Shown here piece by piece: positions 55,183-64,000 of a stretch of 64,000 nt of DNA (positions are counted from its first letter, which is position 1; the number at the start of each line of letters is the position of its first letter). This DNA is from Nereocystis luetkeana (taxonomy: Eukaryota; Sar; Phaeophyceae; Laminariales; Laminariaceae). The stretch lies in assembly GCA_031213475.1 (NCBI GenBank), contig JARUPZ010000007.1, positions 9,784,458-9,848,457 on the forward strand. The letters are read 5' to 3'. The notes below the pieces were generated by a model that ran no database searches, was not told where the DNA came from, and worked only from the letters and a program-made list of their open reading frames with translations. The translations under genes and the position numbers were made by a program.

Positions 55183-55291
55183 TATTACGGGGGACCATAG
55201 TTAATAGGACCAAATATTGTTAGTAAAAATGTTTAAATATATAGGTTTTTATGTACACCATAGGTCCTATTAACTATGGTCCCCCGTAATA
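55183..55291 (+). mobile_element. TA-flanked MITE, copy 9
   Basis: Near-consensus copy, 13 bp from copy 10 and in opposite orientation. The flank is a (TAC/TAT)n-like tract. Confidence 0.9.
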
Positions 55292-55304
55292 CTATTAATA
55301 CTAC

Positions 55305-55431
55305 TATTACGGGGGGCCACAGTAAATAGGACCTACAGTATAGACAAAAACCTACCAGGTATATATTTCCCTGTTTGTACTATTAATATTATAACAATAT
55401 TTGGTCCTATTTACTATGGTCCTCCGTAATA
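55305..55431 (-). mobile_element. TA-flanked MITE, copy 10
   Basis: Compared with copy 5 it carries two clean insertions at TA: CCAGGTA (about 55,350) and TTAATATTATA (about 55,380). Confidence 0.85.
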
Positions 55432-55633
55432 CCTGGTACTATTTCTGCTACTTCTATTACTACTACTGCTATTGCTACTGCTACTACTACTGCGACTACT
55501 ATTAATACTATTAATGCTACCAATACTATGTATACATACTACTACCGGGTACGATATTACTACCACTTTCGGTAAGAATATACCAGGTATAGCACATCAG
55601 CACAAAAACAGTAAAAATCAATGGTTGGCTCAC

Positions 55634-55731
55634 CTCGAGTGCCATCCGTGACACCCCCGGACTCGACGCAACGCACGATGACGTCGACATCATACGCCGC
55701 CCTCTTCAATCGCCGGCACACCCCGCTGTAC
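55634..55731 (-). CDS. Exon of unknown domain
   Basis: Acceptor TTGCGCCGCAG/, donor CTCGAG/GTGAGCC, phase 2 in and 1 out. It reads YSGVCRRLKRAAYDVDVIV then RCVESGGVTDGTR. The splice sites are good and the other two frames are closed. No family recognised. Confidence 0.55.
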
Positions 55732-55817
55732 CTGCGGCGCAACAAGTTTACAACACAACAGTAGGGTGACCTGACAGGTGACATGAACGATTCCATATTC
55801 CAACCTTCAGCTTTCTT

Positions 55818-55955
55818 CTCTGTCTCATAGTCCGCGTCCACAGAACTAGTTACCAGGGTATATCTCTCACGGAGAAGGAATCAGGACGGACACTGGGTGT
55901 ACTTATGATGAAGAAGGGTAGAAGTGAAGGTTTAACGTGCGGACAACACACACAG
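55818..55955. repeat. Dispersed repeat D, copy 2
   Basis: GAAGGAATCAGGACGGACAC and TGCGGACAACACAC match copy 3. Confidence 0.55.
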
Positions 55956-56513
55956 ATTGTGTACCTGGTATGAAGTACGTTTATTGAAGCAAAGCAACTA
56001 AAAAAATATCAAAATATCTCTTCATAATAACTGGTTTGTCGGAGTTTTGTACAACTGCAATTCTATCGGCAAACGGCAAACGAAACAACAGCAGCAATTG
56101 CTGCTTCTACAGAGCTTGATGTAGAACAAGGTATTTTCATGCATGTACACAAATACGTGGCACAACAGCAGTATAAATATATACATTGACGTCTGCAAGT
56201 GATCATGAGCGGTAGTGCAAAAAATCGCACGTATAGGTAGACAAAACAAATACGATGTACCGCGGTAGAGAAGAACATCGTTAAACGTGAAGAACGACAC
56301 AAAAAAAACGAAGCGGTGGTATCGAAAAGTTATTCAAAGCTCATATTTGCAAGCTTGGTGTGGTACTTCGATCGCGCGTTCTCGTACGGGGTGTGTAGGT
56401 TTTTACACATGAAATTGTTGCGAGACAGCGAGACTAAAGGATTAGCAGCAGAGGCTCACCCCCAACGGGAGTTCGAGGCATGCATTTACCCTCCTACTAA
56501 TAGTATTACGGGG

Positions 56514-56612
56514 GACCATAGTAAATAGGACCTACGGTACAGACAAAAACCAATATATTTACGCATTTTTACTAACACTATTTGGCCCTATTCGCTATGG
56601 TCCTCCGCAATA
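56514..56612 (-). mobile_element. TA-flanked MITE, copy 11
   Basis: Reverse orientation, several substitutions in the right arm. Confidence 0.85.
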
Positions 56613-57459
56613 GTGCACTGCTGCACTTAAATATATAAATCAATCTACAGTAATTCCAAGTGTTTTGACCCTACAACGGGAATGCGACCCTCTACGAGGC
56701 ATCATGCCTTAGGAAAGAAACAAAGTGCCTTTTACAAGAAAGGGACGACTCCTACAGCACACCCGACACAACAAAGCCGCCCGGGCTGCTGTGGTGCTGT
56801 GCGGTAGGGGGTGCGTCTTAAAGTACACCGGAACTTGTCCCACCCAGGAGAGGGTGTTATCCCATCACGCACACCCGTGTGATACGGCATACAAGGAGCG
56901 TCATCCACGTTGCTGCCTGCACGCTTGTCGTGCACCTTCTTTCGTAGAAATTCGGACACATCCCCTATCCCCCACAACAGCATCCCTCCTTATATAGTCC
57001 TTCGTGCGGCCGACGCTGCCATCGTCGTTTTCTTCGACACTTTTTTTCCTCCTCGGACAGAGGGGTGCGAATCGTTTTTTTGCGCTTTAGTTTTTTTTTT
57101 ATCGACAGCGGAAAAAATGGGAGGGCGCTCGTGCTGCTGTAGAGTTGAACATTATACTCCGTAATTTCGAATAGGCTCTCTCCCGACCAGATATTTCCGA
57201 AAAAAAAGCACCTTATTCGGTAATATTGGCAAGCTTAACCTTTCCCCCTCTGGGAAAATCGAGCGCCGAAAAACGATCGCGCACACCCCCGGTGAGAACT
57301 CAACGCCTCCTTACGGTAAACCCCCATCACTTCCATCACATTTTGCAGGGGGCGGCTCTGTCAGAGCTCTGACATCCACCCCAAGGAGGGTCAACCTTGG
57401 AGTTCCCAAAAATATTCTACGCAGGTGTGACCAACCTCTTTCGAGCGAGAAACCAGATA

Positions 57460-57954
57460 AGAATCTGGCCGGGAATACAACTCCCGTCTGATTTTCGTAT
57501 CAGAGCCCAGAACGGGGGTCATCATTCCCGGCCCAGAGTCCAAAAGGGCACTCTACTAATAAACACTGATAGACGCCCGGATCAAGAGTCCGAACGGAGA
57601 TTATTTTCCCAACTCAGAATCTAAACGGGGAATATGTTCCCGGCTCAGAGTACGTAACGGGGAATATATTGCCGGCTCAAAGTCCGAAACGGGGTTGTAA
57701 TCCCGGCTCAAGGCCCAAAATGGGATTATATTCCCGGCTAAAGAGTCCACACGGAGGCTGCTGTATATTCCCGGCTCACATTCCCCTTGCTTGACACTTG
57801 AATTTGCGTTTATTTTTTATTTTTTGGTCTTCCTCTGTCTCACAGTCTGTGACCACAGAATAGCTATTTCTCTAGGATAAGGAATCAGGACGGACACTGG
57901 GCGTACTGATGGAGCTGCGTAGAAAGGACGATTTAATGTGAGGACAACAACACC

Positions 57955-57989
<35 letters not shown>

Positions 57990-58125
57990 GAGTTTAAACG
58001 GGATTATATTCCCGGTTCAGAGTCCAAAACAGGATTATATTCCCGGTTCAGAGTCCAAAACAGGATCATATTCCAGGCTCAAAGTCCAAATCGGGGATTA
58101 TATTTTCGGCCAGACTAGTCCCCCT
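57460..58125. repeat. Hairpin-unit minisatellite split by dispersed repeat D
   Basis: Units of about 36 bp with GGGATTATATTCCCGGCTCA (the GGGAATATATTCCC part is self-complementary). About nine units at 57,460-57,790, then repeat D copy 3 (57,829-57,955) and a (CAA)n tract, then four more units to 58,125. Confidence 0.65.
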
Positions 58126-58570
58126 TCGGACTCCAGAGGGATAAGACGACAAAACCATGCAACAGAAAATTCGACGGTTACAGCATCGGCCAAACGAAGC
58201 AATGCTGGGTTAGTAGGACAGATTTGGAGGTGATTGTAGCGTCCGAACAATAACAAGCAAGGAGTTCGTACTTGTGAGAGGTGCGCACAACATGATCATC
58301 TGATATCACCGGGGAGTTGCATTTTTTCAGCCGTTTTTATTTTCTCTTTTTTCTCTGCTTTTTCTTGAGGAGGCAAAAAAAAAACGGCTGAAATTTCTTC
58401 AGATAGATACGGGAAGCCAACTCCAACTCTAACGTCGGCCGCCGATGCCACAGCATCACGAGCAATTGAGGATTCCAAAGAACGAAGAGTTCCTGCTTAT
58501 TTACTCAAACCCTGAATCGTTTCAGTACTGCACTGCTCTATTAACAGAATGAACGAAGAAACACACATAC

Positions 58571-58673
58571 CTGAACACGAGTACTGCTGTGCTACAGCAG
58601 CAGCAATAGCGCCACGCATTTCACATTCCACGGAGGAGCTCATGATGTTCACAGGCTTACGGAACGAGCCTTC
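58571..58673 (-). CDS. Exon of unknown domain, HEAT-like flavour
   Basis: Acceptor TTGCACGTAAG/, donor TGTTCAG/GTATGTG, phase 0 in and 1 out. It reads EGSFRKPVNIMSSSVECEM then RGAIAAAVAQQYSCSG. It joins in phase to the exon at 60,939 (WVMQ-EGSF). The Glu-Met-Arg-x-Ala-hydrophobic pattern is helical, as in HEAT repeats, but the match is weak. Confidence 0.45.
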
Positions 58674-58930
58674 CTTACGTGCAATCAGTGAGAGTCGTTC
58701 TCGACGACCCCCGCACACAACTCTAAGCTTTCCCAGAAATTTCGGCTTATACCGAAAAACAGAAAGAGGGGGTTTCTTCACACACACAAGACGAACGCGT
58801 AGCTCGTGCAAACAATCGTAAACCCGACATGGAACCGTCACCACACCAGCCGCGCTCGCGGAAATCGTGCGCATACATGGCGGCTCAACTGGAGTCGGCC
58901 TGGCTAGGAGGCAAGCGTTCGTCCCATAGA

Positions 58931-59049
58931 CCCGCGGTCCCGTTTTGGGGACAAAACCTGCTTAGAATCGGGGTAACCCTTAACCCTAGCCCTAATAATT
59001 TGAGTGACTTGTCCCCGCGACGGGACTGCAGTTTTTTGCCCTAAAAGGG
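58931..59049. mobile_element. piggyBac-like MITE, copy 3, with telomere-like insert in the loop
   Basis: Right end CTAAAAGGG-TTAA is intact, left end starts CCCGCGGTCCCG. The loop is about 27 bp longer than in copy 2 owing to GGGTAACCCTTAACCCTAGC at 58,970-58,989 and following bases. Confidence 0.8.
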
Positions 59050-59541
59050 TTAACATTAGAATCTATCAGCAACTCTTCGCGGAAAACGCACCAAGAAAAA
59101 GCGTCAAAATATCACCAGTTATTGCCGGCGGCGCTGCTCAGCGAGTTGGGTCGCCCGGCTATATATGTGGCTACGTCGTCTCTGTCGACTGGACGAAGAG
59201 AGCCCACAAATCCACCGCGATCGGCTCGGCTATGGCCTGTCATTACTAGCCGTTGGGAACGACCGTGGTCAGTCAGTCCTGTGCGTTCGCAAGTGGTGCC
59301 ACGGCTCAAACGGTGCGCTTGCGGTGCGGCTGCCCGTCTATCCACTCCCTTTCCTGTTTTTCCAAGAAATAGTTTGTTTTTTTTTCCCCTGTGCCAAGTT
59401 AGTCGGTTGTTACCAAAGATCCAGAAAAATATTCCTGTGGTTCAAGCTTGTCGGTTGTTAACCAAAGATTACTAAATATCATCATTGAAAACTGAAAAAA
59501 GACGAAATTTCGTTTCTTACCAAAATTAAAAGTTTTGTTAA

Positions 59542-59631
59542 CCCTCGTAGGACTGCAATCCCGTTTTGGGGACAAACTATTTAGAATTTGACTACTTTGT
59601 TCCCAAAAGCGGGACTGCAGTCCTAAAAGGG
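59542..59631. mobile_element. piggyBac-like MITE, copy 2, perfect TTAA on both sides
   Basis: CCCTCGTAGGACTGCAATCC ... GGACTGCAGTCCTAAAAGGG, with TTAA at 59,538-59,541 and 59,632-59,635. Best evidence for the target duplication. Confidence 0.88.
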
Positions 59632-59904
59632 TTAAGAACGACTCTTTAGGCAACAATTTTCTGGGAAAACTCTTAGTTTGCTTCCGGCTTGTAGCGAACT
59701 CTCATGTCTCTGGCAGAAAGAAGTCTGCGACAGTGATGTGTGCAGACACGATGAAGGCGCCTCTATCGGTCTTGAGGAAAACACAAATCATACCAGACAA
59801 AAGTATCGAATATATTGTGATTTCTTCGCCGGTTTTACGTTCTTTTGGATTTTTTCTTCTTTACGCAAAATCACGAGAAGGCGTCGACCCAACCCAATCC
59901 CCAT

Positions 59905-59990
59905 CTTAACCCTAACCTAACCCTAACCCTAACGCTAGCCCTAATCCTAACTCAAACCCAACCCTCACCCTAACCCCAACCCTAGTCCAG
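59905..59990. repeat. Interstitial telomere-like tract
   Basis: Degenerate CCCTAA units (CCTAACCTAACCCTAACCC and variants) over about 85 bp. Confidence 0.8.
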
Positions 59991-60765
59991 GCTAAAGGCT
60001 CGACCAGAGCGCGGCTTCGCCACGCGTTTTGAACAATTTGAAAAACAAAAAAATGTGCGGACGGACCACCACAAAAATCGGACCTGGTACCTGATACCAG
60101 GAAATATTTTTGGTATTTTATCTGGCACCTGGCACGTTCATGGGTCAGAATCTCGGCAAAGGCTACTGAGCGACTAAACCACAGCAATCCAAACTGCTTT
60201 AGGGGCAAAATATACAGCTGTTGTACCTAGAGCGCTGCTCCTAAACATCCTGGTCCCGCTTGTCATCGTGATCTCACCCGGACCTGAGCCTACCAAACTA
60301 CACCTGGAAATGTTCTTGCTTTAGCCGCCGTCAACAACAATAAGGCGCGGGAGCAGGGTTTTTGGTAGGCCCTGCCATCGGCTCAAGTACAAATCCAGAG
60401 GTCAAGTTTGGCGGGTCCAGGTCTGGGTGGGATCACGTCGCCGTGGGATCAGGTCTGGGTGGGATCAGGGGAGCAGGGTGTTGAGAAGCAGTGTTCCGGC
60501 ACACAGCAACAGAGTGCGTGGTCTTCATGTCAAATCGTTCTTTTTATCCAGCTTCATCATGGCTATAGGGTTCCGGTTACGGTTATTGTGCCCGTCCGTC
60601 CTGATTCGTCATCAGCATCAGTATGTATAGCTGCAAATTTAGTCGTTTCAGCACAAATATAATTGTTGCAAACTTCTGCCCATCGTATAAAAGTTCGGGA
60701 TTGTACTCGCGCTCTTAGCCGTCGGCGTGGGATCAGGGTGTCTGGTGGGCCCTGCTGGCGTTTGG

Positions 60766-60854
60766 CCCTTGTAGGACCGCAGTCCCGAATCCGGGACGAA
60801 CCCCTCAAACTTCAAGTAATTTGTCCCCAAAACGGGACTGCGGTCCTAAAAGGG
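60766..60854. mobile_element. piggyBac-like MITE, copy 4
   Basis: CCCTTGTAGGACCGCAGTCC ... CCTAAAAGGG followed by CTAA. Flanks degraded. Confidence 0.8.
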
Positions 60855-60938
60855 CTAACCACGAGGAAATAAATGCTCGTACGAGCACAGCCAGTAACGG
60901 CCCTCTCACAGGGAAACAAAAATCAGGGTCTTGCTTAC

Positions 60939-61063
60939 TTGCATAACCCACGAGCATGTGTGGGTGCGCGCGAAAAGCACACTTTCTTGTATTACCACTT
61001 CTTGCTCCGGGTCCCTGAGAAGATTTACGTACTGCTGCTGCAAAAGTTCTGATGTCACGCCGT
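60939..61063 (-). CDS. Exon with HEAT-like helix pair
   Basis: Acceptor TATATATAG/AC, donor ATGCAA/GTAAGC, phase 1 in and 0 out. It reads GVTSELLQQQYVNLLRDPEQ, then EVVIQESVLFARTHTCSW. L-L-x-D-P-x-x-E-V is the usual loop between HEAT helices. Family cannot be assigned beyond that. Confidence 0.5.
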
Positions 61064-61889
61064 CTATATATACATCAGGTGTGGGAATGGTGCCATATGG
61101 TGTCTTTCTTGGGCCCAGGTCAGCCGCAGGGAGGGATCAGCTTCCGCAGACTTGCCTAGGCACTGACTCTTAATATGCTGAGTTTTTATCATTATTTTAA
61201 AAGGCTGACTTTTTCCTGAGTTTTATCAGTACTTTTTATGAGCGCGCCGGTACTGCTTTACAGGTTCGGAGGGGTCAGATCCGGGCAACGGAAGAGCAGC
61301 GGCAGCACAGCAGTTCTGGTTCTGGTTCTGGTTTTGGTTCTCGAACGACTGCTGCTGGTAGAGGCTCGCGTTTGTTTAGGGAAACACGAGAAAAAAACAA
61401 AGAACAACTTCTTCATCAACCTCCACCAACGTCACGCACTACGTATACAGCTGTAGTACGTATGAGTATAGGTATGATACCCGGGTATACCATGAATACT
61501 ACCATGAATACTGCTGTAGGTGAACACAATGAGAGGCACAGCAGTAGTATATCGCAGCAGCATCACGCACGAGTGAGTCAGCGGTCTGCGGTTCATCTGT
61601 ATCGTCACTGACAGATTCATCGCAAGTCCCGGGGTACAGCAGCAGACAGCAGCAAGACAAGACTCCTGAAACTGCTGTCACGATTAATAGATAACAAATT
61701 ACTTGGAATTAGAGTACGATATTTTTTTGCACATGTTGGTACGATGGGTTAACAGTTTTTTTTAACGCCGCAACGTATGCCAACAGACCAACGGGCGAAC
61801 GAGGGGGGGGGGGAGGTCTTCCTTCATAAAGCAGGGAAGAGAGGAGGAAGCCATGGCGACAGCGAGCAACATTGTGAACAATAGAAAAA

Positions 61890-62064
61890 AACGCTGCCAT
61901 AGATGCATGGTATCGTACTCTTTGGTCTTGGGTATGCGCTCGGATGTACGTCGCGCATCCATCCCATGGTCAAATATATGCTGTATGGCATGCATGAGCT
62001 TCGAGCACTTGTCGCCTACCGGTATTTGGTAAACTTCTTCCGCATCTGTTCGATATTTACCGAC
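61890..62064 (-). CDS. RUN-domain-like exon
   Basis: After the acceptor GACGTTTCAG/ it reads VGKYRTDAEEVYQIPVGDK, then CSKLMHAIQHIFDHGMDARR and KTKEYDTMHLW. L-x-x-A-I-x-x-I-x-x-H-G is the signature of the first RUN-domain helix in RUN proteins that bind small GTPases of the Rab and Rap type. The downstream end is uncertain: I see no strong donor before the hydrophobic stretch encoded at about 61,870-61,840. Confidence 0.5.
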
Positions 62065-62249
62065 CTGAAACGTCTATACTAACTTTAGTATATAAAAGGA
62101 AATGTCAATGTTGGTTTCACAGGCAGATGTAAGATATTTTACGCCAACATTTCTCATAAAGAAAGAATTGTGGGAAAACTTTCGTCGGGTGAGAGAACCG
62201 CAAAAGCGCTTAGCGCACGAGGCCACTAAGACGCGGCCAAGCCAAATAC

Positions 62250-62771
62250 CCACCTCGCAAGGTCGTCCATGTTCAGAAAGGGCAGGAACGTGTGGTGCAG
62301 AAAGCCGTCGTCCTTGAGCAGCAAGCGTCGCATCCGGGCGTAGGCGACGCCATGGTTTCCCGGCTCTCGTCGGGTGGGACGGACGCTCCTGGGACTGCCT
62401 CCATCACCACCGCCGCTACTGTTGGCCAACCTCAGCTTTTCCTCCATCTCCTTCAGAGCGAGGCGCAGGAGGGCGTTCTCGGCTCTCAGAGTATCCATGT
62501 CGGTTGCCTCGGCTGCGGCGTCGCCTGCACCATTGTTGAGAGAAGGCGACCGGCCGAGCTGCTGCTGCGACGATGCATCCTCGGGAATGCTCGTACTTCC
62601 CGCGGAAATTTCGCGGTTAGACTCATCAACTTGTTGTCCACGCTCGCTTGCTAGACCCGAGCCGTCCACGGGGGCGGGAGCGCTGGACGATCGTAAATTT
62701 TCGCCAGCCATGTCATCTCTACTGGCATGGGCTCCGCCGCCCTGAGCTCCTTCGCCGCGATCGTCACCCAT
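62250..62771 (-). CDS. First coding exon of the RUN-like gene
   Basis: Starts ATG at 62,771 (MGDDRGEGAQGGGAHASRDD), with a disordered Ser/Glu-rich front, then a short coiled coil (MDTLRAENALLRLALKEMEE, heptad-like) and MRRLLLKDDGFLHHTFLPFL NMDDLARW (two segments). The donor TGG/GTATTT leaves phase 0, which joins to VGKYRTD of the next exon; the alternative donor GCGAG/GTGGGT is a better consensus but breaks the next frame. The start is backed by a divergent gene 176 bp upstream. Probably the N terminus of the large minus-strand gene. Confidence 0.65.
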
Positions 62772-62947
62772 CTCTTGATATTGATCTCGTTCTTGTTCTT
62801 TGCGTCGTCTGTTCCTGGGGGTGTTCGCAATACCAGCCCTGTCTAAGAACGTCCAATGCCCATCACGGAAACCCCAATTTGTAGTAAGCCGACTCGGACG
62901 GTAGGCGCTGTACTACAGAGGTCATCACCACCGGTTACCGGCTTACC
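62772..62947. promoter_or_regulatory. Shared upstream region between divergent genes
   Basis: Only 176 bp separate the two start codons. A CCAAT pentamer sits at 62,853-62,857; no TATA box is seen. Likely contains both 5' UTRs and a bidirectional promoter; inference from spacing. Confidence 0.4.
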
Positions 62948-63440
62948 ATGTCCGATTCCCGTCTACCTGGGCGCGGACGTCTGGCGATGAATCGGCGCCC
63001 AGGATTGATGCCTCTGGTGCTTGCACTCACGGCTTTGATGGGAGGAGTCCCCTTGCAGTCCTCGGTTGCTGTTGCCGCACAAGAGAGCGGTCAGTTGTTT
63101 CGGTGCGAGACGGAAGAGGATTTGGACGGCTCCGCTTGCAGGGTCGACATGCTCCCGGACTCCGCGCTCGCGGCGATGGTCTACGAGAGGTAAGCACTGG
63201 GGGTGTTGCCGTGGTGCGTGTGTGTAGTAGTGATAGTGTCGGGACGAGACAGAGGAGGTAGCGCATCTTCCGGATGAGCGCATTCCTACTGCTTCACCTG
63301 TGGAAGAGGGTCCTCTGTTGAAGGCTGCAACCTGTGAAGGCTGCAACCTGTGGGCACAGGTTCGGCTTCGTGCAAGGCACTCCAGGAGAAGGTCCTAAGA
63401 ATTGGAGGACGGGGAAATGGAACACGGCGGGCTGCCACGC
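62948..63440 (+). CDS. 5' part of a signal-peptide protein gene (two exons, end not resolved)
   Basis: Exon 1 is 62948-63189. Starts are ATG at 62,948 or 62,987; the second gives MNRRPGLMPLVLALTALMGG, a classic signal peptide with Arg-Arg n-region, hydrophobic core and likely cleavage near SVAVAA. The mature part starts QESGQLFRCETEEDLDGSAC. Donor GAGAG/GTAAGC, phase 2. Exon 2 starts at 63,360 after GGGCACAG/ and continues in phase: FGFVQGTPGEGPKNWRTGKW then NTAGCHASDF. Beyond that the frame runs into a Leu/Val stretch that is either a membrane segment or intron. Protein family not recognised. The gene runs away from the RUN-like gene. Confidence 0.6.
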
Positions 63441-63658
63441 CAGTGATTTCCTCGTGATGCTGGTGGTACTGGTTCTCCTGCTGCTGCTTTTCGCCCCTCT
63501 CGTGAAATGTGTGGCTTATGGTACGCATTTCTGCCGCTGCTTCGTATTGGTATATCAGGAGGTCTCCTCCTCGCATGACACGTGCCAGGAATTGCCTTTG
63601 CAGCGTACGATGCAATCGATACCCGAGCCGAGGGGAATTGCATGCACTCGTAGGTACG

Positions 63659-63659
<1 letters not shown>

Positions 63660-63696
<37 letters not shown>

Positions 63697-63698
63697 AT
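63660..63698. repeat. (CTG)n microsatellite
   Basis: Thirteen perfect units. A similar (CTG)n lies at 30,698-30,725. Confidence 0.9.
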
Positions 63699-63934
63699 GT
63701 ACTCCTGTACAGCAATCCCTGTACTGGTTACTCGTGCGGCTCTTCTACTGCTAATCGAAGATGGGTCACGTACAAACGTTGTGGGCCCACCATGGCCAGC
63801 AGGCAGCCATCCGGCCCGGTGGGTCTAACGGGGTATGCCTGCTTTCTGAGGGTTGTTTACCACTTACAGTATTCGATAAAATGATCAACCTGCAACACTC
63901 ACTGCTTGTGTACGAGGTACGAGACGAATATAAC

Positions 63935-64000
63935 TAACCCCAAGCCAATCAGAGCAACCCTGACCCTAACCGTAAGCCAATCAGACCAACCCTAACCCTG
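63935..64000. repeat. Telomere-like subrepeat at the window edge
   Basis: Two units of about 33 bp combining AAGCCAATCAGACCAACCC with CCTAACCC. It continues past the edge. Confidence 0.7.

Noticed and set aside
60939..61063. PP2A scaffold subunit assignment for the HEAT-like exon
   Set aside because: Only one loop motif matches; the length and flanking exons do not fit the regular repeat structure of that protein.

Overview
This is a stretch of an intron-rich, repeat-rich eukaryotic nuclear genome. Clean GT-AG (and two GC-AG) introns of 0.1-4 kb separate short exons. Proteins carry long Ala, Gly, Ser, Glu and Gln runs, and degenerate CCCTAA (TTAGGG-type) telomere-like tracts are present. This fits a large-genome alga of the stramenopile type, perhaps a brown alga, but the organism is an inference and no marker gene settles it. 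No bacterial, organellar, rRNA, CRISPR or viral gene was seen.

Layout. 1-9.8 kb: gene-free, built of degraded dispersed and tandem repeats. 9.8-25.4 kb, minus strand: a protein kinase gene with at least nine recognisable exons (glycine loop, catalytic Lys, HRD, DFG, activation-segment and C-lobe exons). Its introns hold degenerate copies of its own exons in alternating orientation. 25.4-36.5 kb: intergenic, with a palindromic ACCGGTA-rich satellite, a hAT-type element with perfect target duplication, LINE 3' fragments and a 22-bp minisatellite. 36.5-47.1 kb, minus strand: a TBC-domain (Rab GTPase-activating) gene with ten exons and both catalytic fingers intact. 47.6-62.8 kb, minus strand: more exons on the same strand (low-complexity, unknown, HEAT-like, RUN-like), starting at an ATG at 62,771. 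These may be the 5' half of the same TBC gene, which would give a RUN-TBC architecture over about 26 kb, or a separate gene. 62.9 kb to the right edge, plus strand: the start of a secreted or membrane protein gene that diverges from the RUN-like gene across 176 bp.

Mobile DNA. A TA-flanked MITE (11 copies), a TTAA-flanked piggyBac-like MITE, a hAT-type element, a LINE whose 3' ends finish in poly(C) instead of poly(A), and a SINE-like family with the same GAGTAC-poly(C) end are all present.

The most unusual signals are two. First, tiny insertions of 5 or 4 bases plus a duplicated TA (giving TACCTGGTA, TACCAGGTA, TACCGGTA, TATTAATA) occur throughout the window and can be shown as insertions by comparing paralogous repeat copies. 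Second, the kinase exons have been multiplied as forward-inverted-forward triplets.
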